From: Volvox africanus | Taxonomy: Eukaryota; Chlorophyta; Chlorophyceae; Chlamydomonadales; Volvocaceae | Assembly: GCA_030268105.1 (NCBI GenBank) | Contig: BSDZ01000079.1 | Span: forward strand, 1,307,501-1,371,500 | Reading direction: 5' to 3' | DNA length: 64,000 nt | In this document: positions 1-17,400 of the stretch, one piece after another | Layout: every line of letters starts with the position of its first letter | Position numbering within the stretch: position 1 is the first letter of the stretch | Notes under the pieces: model-generated | What the model saw: the letters and a program-made list of their open reading frames with translations, nothing else | Told to the model about the DNA's origin: nothing | Databases searched by the model: none | Position numbers and translations under genes: made by a program

Positions 1-2522
1 TCCCTCCCTCCCTCCTCTGGCTCCCTCGCCTGGGGGTCGTCCGCCGGGACCCAGAAAACAGCACATGCACCCGCAACATCCACACATCCTTTCGCCCACC
101 CTGGACTCTATCTTCTTGCGACAGATGGGGCATTGCGTTTTCTTGTTGCGGTCGATGTGCTGCTCCAGACAGCGCCCGCAGAAGCTGTGGCCTGCATCGA
201 CGACTCATTCCAAGGGGGTGTCAGTTAGCCACGCGAACCCCAGCCCTTCAGCGAGGTGGAGAAAAGACATTCGAGCACCAGGTTCTGAAAAGATTGCCCA
301 AAGTGGAGCCCATTGAAACCCTTCTCCGACATAAATACACACACATATATACATATACATACATATACACATACACGTGCATACACAATCGTTAGGATCC
401 TACGGGCGTTGTGTACAAGGGGCAGGAACACCCAGGGGGCGAAGGGGGTGACTCGCGCGCACTAGGCATGCCTCATATTGGGTATTGGTACACATAATAC
501 TGCCACGTTTACCCCGCATCACCGCATCACCGCATCACCGCATCACCCATCGCCGTGAGTGGGATTACTATTAGCACAGTCCGTCTTTACTGTGCCCCGT
601 CAGGTTGCAGTTCAGGTCCACCTTCAGGATAGCCCTCATTCCCGACCATCTCCGGTGGTTATTTGCCAAACAGCGAGTTGAAGGTGAATTGCTACAGCAG
701 CTGCACCACCAAAAGCGGGGACGCCAGGAGCCCCTATTTTATCCACCAGGTAGGTAGGGGGTCACGTCATATCGCCAGACTCCTTCCCTCCCCCCCCCAC
801 CCTACCCCAGCCCCCTCCTCCCAGGCCCACCCTCACCGCATGGGAAGAGCATCATGGGTGCGTGTTGCGGCGGCACCATGAGCTCATAACACACGGGGCA
901 GGTGTTCTGACTCTCGAGCTCCTTGACGAGGAATGTGTCCAGCGCACCCTGCTGCGCAGCCAGGCTCTCGCTCTCGCGCTGTAAAAGGCCAAGAGCAATA
1001 GCGGGTAGTGGAACACGTGGAACGCGGAATGGGAGGGATCGGGAAAGGTATGGGTTCGGTCCATCAGTGGCGAGGACGAGAAAGGCGCGCCTGCCCTGCC
1101 CCCTTGCCCCCGGGGCAGAGCAGACCCCAATCAGGAAGCAGTATTCACAAATGCCATCGAAAGATCCCCCCCTTTGGAAGAACAATCGTCCCTTCCTTCC
1201 TAGTCCGCCGAGGAGGGGGATCCCGTACACCTGCACCAATTCAGCACCCAGCCCAATTTCGGCGCTCCACTCCCTCTCTCCCTTTGTGGTCGGTGCTGAA
1301 CAAGGCCGCACCGCGCCTTCTCCGCGAAAATCCTCTCGCAGCTGTGCGACGGAACCCATAACCCGTGTTAGCGCCCGGCTCGCATGCGCCGAAGTACAAT
1401 CTACTGGATGTTATCATTAAGCTTCCGCCGCACAGCGTTACGTTCCATCGTCCGTGCTGGTCCTTGTGAGCATGTTATCGCACCACTGGCATCGAGGTGA
1501 TATATATATATATAGCCGGCGGCGTACCGACCTGCAGCTCCACCTTGAGCTCGCTCCGGAGGCGGTCGGTAATCCGCTCCGTGAGGCGGTCAATGACCTC
1601 CTCCGGCTTGACTCCGCCCACACCGCCCAGGGTGGAAGGAAGGACACCCGCCACAGAGCCCACAATACCGCTCATGTGCGGCACGATAGTGCCCATGGTG
1701 CTGGAGGTGCTGGCGGCGGCAGAAACGCATGTTGTCAGCGGCGGTAAGGTCACGCCGGAAGGTGAAGGACCCACGGGCCCAGCGGGGCTGCTGCCGCCAA
1801 TGGCCTGAAGGGGCGCCCCCGGGCCGCCTGTCAGGGATGGAAAGAAAGAACCCAATACGCGCGCAAGCAATATACGGGGAAGGGACTCTCGGTCGTGCGC
1901 GTCTGGGTTCGTCCAGGTAAGCAAAAGTTGTTTTAGCTGTTTGAAAATCCTTGATTTGTCGGTATAAATATGTATATTGGTCAAAATACATATGTACATG
2001 CTGCAGATTTAATATAAATTGATCGTGCCTAATAAAGCTCCACAAGAAGGCGTCGATACAGTAGAAATGGAGAATGGAGTTGCCGTTTCAAGGGAATCAT
2101 CAGAACAAGGAACTGAATGTGGCGGTAACGGTTGAGGCGAGTGGGGAAATGGAGATGGCGAGGGGACTACGTAGTTGCCTTGAAGAGTCCCCAAGACGGT
2201 GAGAGCCCAGGACCTCAGCACCGTGAGCAGCCACGAAAGCACATGCCTACCTCGCCGCTGCTGCTGAGGCTGTGGGCTCGTGCTGTGCTGCTGCTGGAGC
2301 TCTGCAACCACCTGCCGACGGTCCAGTTCTGCCTGTCTTTCTCGAAGCCATCGGTTTTGCCTGTGGGAAGATGATGGGCACATGTAAAATGGGGTTCCTG
2401 GTGCGCTGCGTCCCGGCTAGCTTAAGTGGCTGTTGAGCTATATGATATTTAAATGTGACAATTCAAGGATTCATGCTGCCTTACCGCTCACGTATCTCCT
2501 GCAACTTCGCAGCACGGTCCAT
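1..2522 (-). CDS. RING-finger (C3HC4) E3 ubiquitin ligase-like protein, 3' part missing
   Basis: Probable ubiquitin E3 ligase. Exons on the minus strand: 2522-2485, 2360-2251, 1827-1532, 978-837 and 191-100, all joined in phase (678 nt, 226 codons); the rest lies beyond the left edge. The N-terminus is charged and Gln-rich (MDRAAKLQEIRER, then a helical QNRWLRERQAELDRR stretch), likely coiled coil. A Gly/Pro/Ser-rich linker and a second helical segment (KPEEVIDRLTERITDRL) follow. The RING is split over the last two exons: CPVC, then CGHSFCGRC, then CPIC, giving the full C3HC4 ligand set. The ATG at 2522 is chosen because its exon ends in a consensus donor in the right phase. After base 100 a donor (gtgggc) is likely; read-through would give an odd Cys/Gly-rich tail. 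The RING identity is secure; substrate and cellular role are unknown. Confidence 0.8.
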
Positions 2523-3128
2523 GGGACTCCCTTTCTGATGACCTTGACGTCGTCCCAACAATAACAGCGATTATATGATTTCCATAACGGACTTGAAGAA
2601 GGAGCTCCTTATTTCGGTGAATGATAATGATATCACGTTTAAGTTGGCTTGGAGTTAAAACTCTCCAAGAAATGGACTTCCCTATTGTGCATGCACAATC
2701 GAATCAACTACGATAAGATATCATCTCAATATTGATTGCAACATACTGCTGAGCTTACGCAAGCAACACACAACCACAAGAACTGTACCCAGTGGATCAA
2801 TTATATTTCCCATACACACACAAAGACGCACCTGTCTGTGCAAATGAGACCTTGTTCGCAAGAGCTGGAAGTACGGCCCATACGTTGTGCAGGGACCGCG
2901 AGAGCAATCCCAACGCCAGATTACAAGGAATTGCAAGCAACTAATACACACTCAGTAATATATAACAACCGTAGAAGACTTGAGTACCAAGAGTAACGAT
3001 GCTTTCTACCTTGAACGTGTACGACAGTTTCGCAAGGGAACCAGGAAGCTAGTGCCATATAGGTTATCCAAAAATCCATGCCACATTATAATCCTCTATA
3101 CATTGTTATTCAAAATATTTTTAATATC
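2523..3128. promoter_or_regulatory. Divergent intergenic region between RING gene and ribulose kinase
   Basis: The two flanking genes are transcribed away from each other, with 606 bp between their ATG codons, so both promoters and 5' UTRs must lie here or overlap. The segment is more AT-rich than the flanking exons. I see no motif that I can name with confidence. Confidence 0.4.
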
Positions 3129-9117
<5,989 letters not shown>

Positions 9118-9192
9118 TAGCAATGTGATCGGGGAAAGGTCTTGGGAACGGCTATTGTACAGCCTATCCGTCTTCAGTCTAAGAAGGTCTAC

Positions 9193-9416
9193 AGGCGTCC
9201 GTAACGCATGGTTGGGTGCGGGAGTGCATAACGCATGGTTGGGTGCAGGCCATCAGGCGTCCGTAACGCATGGTTGGGTGCGGGAGTGCATAACGCATGG
9301 TTGGGTGCAGGCCATCAGGCGTCCGTAACGCATGGTTGGGTGGGGGAGTGCATAACGCATGGATGGGTGCAGGCCATCAGGCGTCCGTAACGCATGGTTG
9401 GGTGCGGGAGTGAGGG
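9193..9416 (+). repeat. 62-bp tandem repeat, about 3.6 copies
   Basis: Copies start at 9193, 9255, 9317 and 9379 with an exact 62-bp period. Each unit contains two related sub-copies of a segment with core AACGCATGGTTGGGTGC, so the unit itself arose from an internal duplication. It lies in the 3' flank of the ribulose kinase gene. Confidence 0.95.
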
Positions 9417-9766
9417 GAGTTGACGAGTGCGTGCGGGCGTGGGTGCAGCTGGCTAGCAAAAGCGCTTGATCAGTGACGCAAATAGCAGGGATCACACTTG
9501 TATGTTTTGCATTCCGTTGCGAAGCGAAAGGTGGGACACGTGGGACTGGGCCCTGTGACTCCAAAGCTCATCTTCAACTTCTTATTGTGGATCTTTGACC
9601 CAGAACGGGATCATATCGAAATCTGCGATCGAAAAGCTTTGAATGCCACATGTCGCGGTAATGTATGTCACTCTGCTTAAATCCGGTTGGTTTGTGGCTC
9701 GTTTATCCTGGGATATCCTGCGGATGAGGTATTAATTAAAGTAGCAACGAGATCTCCGAAAGAAGT

Positions 9767-9771
9767 TGTAA
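9767..9771 (+). terminator. TGTAA polyadenylation signal candidate (ribulose kinase)
   Basis: First TGTAA downstream of the ribulose kinase stop (9115-9117), about 650 nt away and after the 62-bp repeat array. Confidence 0.4.
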
Positions 9772-10026
9772 CGGAGCGCTTGAACACGAAACCTCTTAAG
9801 AACGTGTGCGCTCATGTGCTCGCATGGGTCCAGGTAGTCCCATAGCACCAGCACGCTAATCAGTTGCTTCCAGTTCGCCCCTGATTCCTTCTCTCTGGCT
9901 TTTGCGTCATGACAGGCTAGGGTGAGCATACACTGATGGTTTGCGTGTAAATGGACCAGTGCCTTAGTTACGAAAGGCCGTAGTTAAATAATATAGTTTT
10001 CTTCGGTATCTCGTGTCCTTTCCCAT

Positions 10027-10127
10027 GGCAGAATGGCCGAGTGGTCTAAGGCGTCGTGTTTAGGATGTCACAACATCTGTAAACCCCGCGATCCGAAAGG
10101 GCGCAGGTTCGAACCCTGCTTCTGTCA
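10027..10127 (+). tRNA. tRNA-Leu (UAG) with a 21-nt intron
   Basis: Acceptor stem GGCAGAA (10027-10033) pairs with TTCTGTC (10120-10126), with discriminator A at 10127. The D arm is GCCGAGTGGTCTAAGGC. Anticodon stem TCGTG (10054-10058) pairs with CGCGA (10087-10091). The loop reads TTTAGG, then an intron at 10065-10085 in the canonical place one base 3' of the anticodon, then C. The anticodon is TAG, decoding CUA. A long variable arm and A73 fit leucine rather than serine. The T arm is GCAGGTTCGAACCCTGC. TTTT follows at about 10131-10134 as the Pol III terminator. Confidence 0.93.
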
Positions 10128-11457
10128 TCATTTTGTGAACCTTCCGTAGGGACAGAAGTTTTATTGAATTTTGATTGCTTTCCATAGACATCCTCGCATA
10201 GTGCCCTTATATACCGCATACTCGATCCATGCGATGAAAGACGGTGATCGGGGTTTGCAACTTCCTTATAGGTTTAAGTGGATTTCATTAAATAGGCTAG
10301 CCATGAGGGTCATAAAATGAACTGCGTTGTGTAAAGTGACAGCTATTATTGAATGATATTTCTTTGTAACCGCAGTGCAGGCCCGTGCATGCGTCCTCCC
10401 TTAGCTTTTCGCGTTGAAAATCCTGCAGTTCCGCCATGCTCGGTGGATTGCGCAAGATTGATTCTCTCTGATTTTTTGTCAGGACGCTAATGCGCCACAG
10501 GACTAAGACGGGTAATATTTGCACCCTAGGTTGCCATAATTTGTTACCACCGTCAAAGAAGCGCAAGTCTTCGCAGGTGCGCATTGCAGCTGACACATCC
10601 TCACCGTTCTCAACTCGGCATAATCGGAAAAGGCATGAATTAGCAAGTGCACGCTTACAGGACAAATACATATCCATAAAATTTCTGTTTGTGCTCTGTA
10701 CGATATAAGGCAAGGGTAGGCACTACTAGGCATTCACGGACGTGCGTGATAGAGGAGTTGGATTGGAATCGCGTAAGGTTCCGATGACCTCCCCATTCTT
10801 AGTGATCATTGAACGACCTCGATGCGTAGTATTTGCTGCCCTGCGTCAGTTAGCCATAGCTACCAGCGAGGCCAGCGTCATTTCGTCACCACAGAACCGA
10901 TAGCATAAGCACGATTGGCATGGTTGGGTTTTCAGGTTTTTAACACATGTGGGTGGGACAATCGTGAATTTTGATGAATGAAGCAGGTTAGCTTTGCTCA
11001 ACATGGGACCCACGAGCAAAAACAAAGGTATACTTCCGCCGTGAAATTGGCTAGACAGACTTACCGACAATTAGCTACGAGCTGTAAAATGCACGTTGAG
11101 GTTATGAGAAACCCCAATACCCCATCATGTCCTAGCTAGGGCTCCGAAGCCTGTCAAGTTGCAACAAAACATGCGAATGGGATGCTCACGACTGTTGCTG
11201 ATTTGACGTAGCCTCGTTATTGTTTAGATATTATATTGCAGATGATAGAGAAAGTTTCTGCAACTTACCTTTGGCCTACAGAAAGCAACAGTCAAGGCAG
11301 CAGTTGCACGAGATAACTGCATAGCAAGCTCGTTGCTGACTCACTTAGGCCAGATCTTTAACTAATACAATTCTGTCACTACGAACTTGCTAACGTTCTG
11401 CTGGACAACTCCAATCGGACAAGTTTCATTGTCTGCTAGCTTATCAGCAACGCGATT
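10128..11457. other. AT-richer spacer, no gene recognised
   Basis: Between the tRNA and the methyltransferase gene. A 138-codon minus-strand frame (10297-10713) is present but has no recognisable motif and no splice support. A 10-bp inverted repeat (gactgttgct / agcaacagtc) lies near 11190 and 11285; I assign it no function. Confidence 0.4.
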
Positions 11458-14400
11458 ATGAACATGTACAATAATATGATAATGCTGGCCCTGCTGGGAT
11501 GGCTGCTGCTAGGTAGGCTTCTCGTACCATATTCTGTTCGGGCTTCCAAGTTGCGGGTCCCTGCTTCATCCTGCTGTGCCCCTAAATGCTGTCATGTACT
11601 TGTATGAGTCCTGGATACGTAAAACTAAGTTATCGCTGCAGTTGGTGCGCGAGGCCGCACTCACCCTCCTCCGGCACGTTTAACCCCAACTTGAATGTTC
11701 AAGTATGAAAAGCCCGAACTCCTGGTCGATGCGCTCAATTCTATGTTATTTTTCTCCCTAATGGTCCACGAGTTATTTTCAAGCGCCACAGCTTTGTCCC
11801 GGGCTTCATTTATCTCCTCTGACCATTACACCGAATCTTGCCTACTCTGGCATTCACAGGGTTGCCGGGCGTCCCAGCAGCTGCAGCTGCAGGGCTGCGT
11901 ACGCACAGCGTGGCACATGCTACTAACCTGCCAGTACGTGAGATTTGCACTGATACTTGTTCCAAGGTAAATGGGAACGCAGGCACTTGCAAGTAGACGT
12001 TACTTGCCATGTTTAGTCGGAGGGAAGGACGGGCGCACACTAACACACGGACATACTCAGGTGCTTCTTTTAGTGCACATATGGGGATATAGATGACTTA
12101 ACTCATGCAAACAGACCTAACCCCAAATCGTACACGGCTCCCGTAACACACACGCACACAAGCATTCAGTTTGTAAATACGTACATTTGCAGAAGACGCT
12201 CCTTTTTACTGCCCAACATGGGATTTGACCACGGGCTTGGAATTTGGGACGGGTGGAACCAACGAATGTCGAAAGCGTGACGAGTGGTGCCAGATCGTCC
12301 TCTTTTCGATGCATTTGTGTGTCTCCTAACCCCATCCCGCGTGCGAAAAGGGGGGGGACCCGGAGTGCCTGTGACACAACGAAACAGTCATGCTGCAAGC
12401 CAGAAATATAATCTTGTTGTCCGTCACCCTGCCCTGGAAGGGACCGAAATCGTACCTTATGAGGGGCATCATGCGGGTTAAGATGCAAAGCTGCTATTTG
12501 ATGGCTGTTCAGCTGGCTGGCATACTGGAATCTCGCCGCGGCCTGGGTCATGCTGCCATGGGTTGTTGGCTCAAGCGTCCTTCACGTCGGGATATGCATA
12601 AGCCTATGAGCACAAAGATAAGAAACGCAGGAAACCATGAGGCTGGGAACTGGTGGGCCTATTGATCGCCGTGAATCTGCACCCCCTGACACAAACTTCG
12701 TAGGCTAAGAACGGTGTCTGCGAGGAGGGGCGGCCGGGCAAGGTGGTGACCAACTCACCTTTCAGGATGGCGTATTGCGACCTCGGGTACGTGTGAAATT
12801 GACACCCCAGCTAATGAGGAAGATTTCGTCCATTGGTCACTTACCCCAATCTTTTCGCGGAGGGCGAGATGCGGGGGCGGTCTTTTGATAACGGCAGAAG
12901 CAATGGCAGAACCAACGTAACGGGAGGGAACACAGGAGCTGGGCCGGGAGGGGAAGCAAGGACAGATAAAAGGTCACCTTTTTTGCACGTAAAGTTGTCC
13001 TGGGGAATAGTGTATGCAGCCCAAGTCTTGCGCTTTGTATGGACCGGTATCCGGTCTGATGGGGCACTCCTCCGTTATTCCTATAGGTCTCTGCGTCCTC
13101 TTCCCCTCCCGTCCCTTCCCGTCCCGTCTCTTTTCTTCCCTTCATGGTCATTTGAGTGCCCATTCTGTCTGCCTATTCTTTCTCTCCTTCCCATGTTTGA
13201 TTTACCTTCTGCATCTCCCGTCACAGGACGGACTGTGACGACTGCGGGCCATGGAAGACGACTTCCACCAACATATCATGGTGAGAGTGCAGGCCGCCTC
13301 CATCACGGAGTTTCTGCCATCAGTCTATGTAACGGTTTCACATCCCTTTGCCTGCGCATAATATTGTGGCCGCATAAAGTTGGCGTCCAGTCTCTCACGA
13401 TTGATTGGAGTACTATTGTGCGAAGGGAGGGAGAGGACATGCCTGCTTACTTGTCTGCTTCCATGTAGCAGTGCCGCGACGACTGAGGGAAATCTTTCGG
13501 GTCTGCGTGCGTGGTGGTCACACACACGTGTGTGGTGTTGCGAGCCTACGGCCCCGGCCGGTTGCGCCCCGGCCTGTTGAAGTTGTGGGCCCTGACATCC
13601 GCGCCGTAGTGGACATCCCCGCCTGCTCCTTACCTCCCGCTTTTCCACTGCAGGATCGATGGCAAGAAGGCCGGTCCAATCCGTCTCCTGCAGAGTCGGG
13701 ACGTGCAGGTGGGTGCGTGCGTTGCTTGGTCTCCTTTGCATATGTGAATGTGAATGTGTGTGTGCTTTTACATAATAGGCATCTGATCTGTAATTCCATG
13801 GGTGAAGGAAGTGTCTTTTTGCGGGCCGACAAAGTAGAGGCAAAACAACAGGGAGAAGAGCACGGAAGGAGAAAGGGCGGGCATGATGGGAATGTTAATG
13901 GCTGATTCTCTGGCGCACATCGGCCCGGCGTTCACCCGTGCGAGTTGCAGGTCCGTGTCAAGAACGCCGCGGTGCCGCAGGAGATCGGCTTTAGCTTCGC
14001 GTACACGGATCCTAAGCAGGATTTCGATGTCTCATACCACATGGAGAACGCGGGCATGGTCGAGGCGGGCATTACTGCGGTAAGAGGCCAGCCAACGTCT
14101 GGACGATTTCAAGAATATCGTAACTTGCATTCCCAGAATGCTCCGAAGCCACTCCGGTGATTACCACCGCATATGCTGGTTGCATGCGCCGTATCTGCGC
14201 CGATCCGGTCGCTGGCGATCCGGTCGCACGTAACCTGCCGAACCATTATTGCCGCCTTCGCTGCCGCTGCCGCTGCCGCTGCTGTTGCTGTTGCTGTTGC
14301 TGTTGCCGCCAGATTGCATACAAGCTAATGAGCGGTCGCTGTGTTAAACAAGGCGGCAACCGGGAACTATTTGTAGATGTGGGCGCTAACTTCGGTTGGT

Positions 14401-17400
14401 TCGCCATCCTCGCAGCTAAGCTAGGATGCAAGTAGGTGGTATGGACTGGTCCTGAACGGAATATACCTGAGCGCTGCCTCGGAGAGGCAACGGGAGGGGC
14501 AACAAGATGTACTTCCGTGAGCTGCGGCTGCGTAATAGTTATCGCCGCAGGGAGATGCCGTGCGCCTTTTGGTTGCTTAATGGGGAGCAGGCCTGCATGC
14601 AATTCCGCATGGCCCATTCGGTCGGGTTACACACATAAATCCTGAACACTGCTTAGATTGGGACGGTCGGACCAGAAGAGATCATATGAACACTTTGCGC
14701 CGTTCCCTGCTGCCCAGGGTGATTGCTTATGAACCCGTCCCGCTCTTCCGGGCGTTCTTCGAATTCAGCGTCCACTTGAACGACCTCGCCTTCCTCATCG
14801 ACATCCGCGACACCGTGGTGGGTGGGCGCTGCGGAGATAGCAGGACCTGTGTGGCACATGGGCCTGGGCCTGTTCTGCGGATTTCCTGGATGGATTCACA
14901 ATCCAACAGCTCCACGGGGCATCCAAAGTTCGCGACGGCCGAATGTCCACGCCTCATAGCTATAGCTAGCCAATCCCCATCCCCATGCCCATCTCCATCC
15001 CCATCCCCATGCCAAACAAACATTTGCAGGTTAGTCACGAAAGCGACACGCTCATGAAGATGGTCGTCCCCGCGCGTGGCATCTGGGGCACAGCGGGTAT
15101 TGATGGACTCAACATCGACCGCGCCATTCAGAGTAAGTGGACGATCTTACTCTGAATGGGCCAGACCTCACAGCCTGGCTACCTAGATGCATGTCAGCTA
15201 AACTGGTGGCTGTTCGCACAACCACATAACTTGGTTGGCCTGAAGCCCTGTTGGGGTCAGGCAGCTTGCCCGGGTGGGCCCGGTGGGGATGACCAGCACG
15301 TGGGAGGTTACCATAGGGGCACGCCGGGAGTAAGGGCGAGAGAGCCAAGCGATACCGATCCAAGATGGGACTCGGTGCTTGTGGTGCATTGGGTCAGCTT
15401 GCCCCTCGGTTAATCCTCTGCAGCTTTTTCGGGGGCTGCAGTTTTATCGTAGCTTTAGCTGCACATATTCACACTTGCTTTACTTTTATACTCGTGTTGG
15501 CCGCGTCTTTCTCCGTCAAGGTGACCAGGAGGCCATTGAGGTGCGCAGCGTGCGGCTGGAGGATGAGATCAAGGACGATGTGCTTCTTCTTAAGGTGCGC
15601 CAAGCATATGCTCCTGGGGCTTTGTCGCTCACCTCCGGCGATTTCCCCTCGTAAGCTTATTGCTGGATGCACCGTTCGTGAACCCAAGTACTGCGCAGTA
15701 CTCCGCCTGCCTGCCCACACGCCTGATTATGTAACATTAACTAACCAAGGCGTGTGAAGGTGAGGTTTAAATTCCTTCCTCCCCGTGGATTGGACTGTGA
15801 GTTCTGATCCTGAACGCTTCGCTTCCCTTCCCTTCGCTTCGTTTTTGCTGCTGCTGTACAGATCGATGTTGAGGGCTGGGAATGGTCGGTGGTGAAGGGC
15901 GCTGAGAAATTGCTTAAAAAGTACCATGTGGAGAATGTCATCATGGAGTACTCACCGGGTGAGGTGCTGCACACATGATACCTTCGCGCATGGACAACGT
16001 GCGGTTGGGTTCCCGGATGGCCGTTCCCTCGCTCCTCGCATGGTCGTTCTAATCCCCTTTTTTCTTCCGCATTAACGATATCTTATCCCGCTTTCCCACT
16101 GTGTCTGTGGCTTTTCCCCTTCCACTCTATCACTCTACCACTCTAGGTTTTTGACTTCATAGCCCTATGATGAATCCTCATTTTACATCTCTCTCCCTTC
16201 CCACTTATATCCTTTCTTCCTCCCTCCCTCCCTCCCTCCCTCCCGTTCTCTCTCGATGCATGCCAACTGTTCCATCACTCATTTCCAGGTGTCCCTGAGC
16301 GCCATTTCAAATGGGACCATATGGCCGCCACCCCTGCGATGTTGGTGGACCTGATCACCAAGTTCGAGTACCGCATTGGGCACATTGGCGATGCAGGCAA
16401 GCACCAGAGCAGCGGCTGGGATTCGAAACTCATCCCGCTGAAGGAGGTGAGCGCCAAGAGAGAGAATTGGAGACATGAAACGAAGAGCAGACTGGAACAG
16501 AAAGTGGGAGAAGGGGAGAAGGGCGACGGGGGTTGGGAGAGAGCGGTCGATTGAGCGTAGTTGAGTAGATGGTTTCGGAGGGTAAGGGTGGCCGTGGGAA
16601 GGATCAGGGGACGGGCAGTGGATTCCAGCACAGCGTGAAGGGAAAAGAGAGATTGAACCGAGGTCGAAAGGCTGTACGCGTCCGTATGCTCTTTCGTCTA
16701 AGTTGACAAAATGTCCATCATGTCACGCCGCCCTTAAAGTTCTTGGCAACTGAAGAATGGGTTCCCTGCATGGCAGGCACGCCATCTACCAGAGGCACGG
16801 GCCCTTGGTGTAAACCCATCCACGTGTCATCCATGGTATTATCCATGGGATTTCCCAGGTGGCCAGGAAGTGAGCCTCAGAAGCACATCCATGTTGCACA
16901 TATGCACATGTACATGAACATATGCGGAGATATACGCTTTGCTGTCCTACTGCCCATACGTCGTTATTCCTCACGCTGCGCCTCTATCTGTACTACTACT
17001 GCCCTTTCTCACGTGGCTCCCCAGATCACCATGGAGAACCTTAAGTACGATGTAGAGGACATAAAGCTCTGGCAGGTATGACGATGGTCACTGCCGCGAG
17101 GGATTCCCCGTTCAGTTGCGACTGCGCGTCTTTGTAAATATACCGTGTAACATCAAGGTCTCGTTCGGAACCCTGTATCGTAATTGTATTGTATCGTATC
17201 GTTTGTCGTCCGTCGTCAGTTACATGCGGCGTGTTTGTCCCTTGCCGTTAAGGGGCACGCGTTTGCGCCCATTCTGGCCGTTGCGCGACCTCTACATCCC
17301 TTGCAGGCTGGCTTTACCGGCGTCCCGCGAACCTGCAGGCTCCGTATTGACCTGTCTACGCAGCCTATCACCCTATCTTTTAGCTGGCAAATCACATTAC

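Larger units (their letters stand above)
9118..10026. other. Ribulose kinase 3' region and spacer, no gene seen
   Basis: Contains the likely 3' UTR. The first TGTAA after the stop codon is at 9767-9771, a candidate polyadenylation signal. A 62-bp tandem repeat sits at 9193-9416. No coding exon is recognised. Confidence 0.5.

Noticed and set aside
663..881. Small plus-strand ORF with ELKVNCYSSC
   Set aside because: It lies in the intron 192-836 of the minus-strand RING gene and has no splice or homology support.
11191..11294. Inverted repeat resembling a small hairpin RNA gene
   Set aside because: Only 10-bp arms about 80 bp apart, with no other RNA-gene signature.
12744..12766. Apparent donor/acceptor pair (AAG/GTGGTG ... 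TTTCAG) suggesting a tiny intron
   Set aside because: The intron would be about 25 nt, too short, and breaks the frame; reading through gives one exon 12704-12786 with the expected Cys motif.
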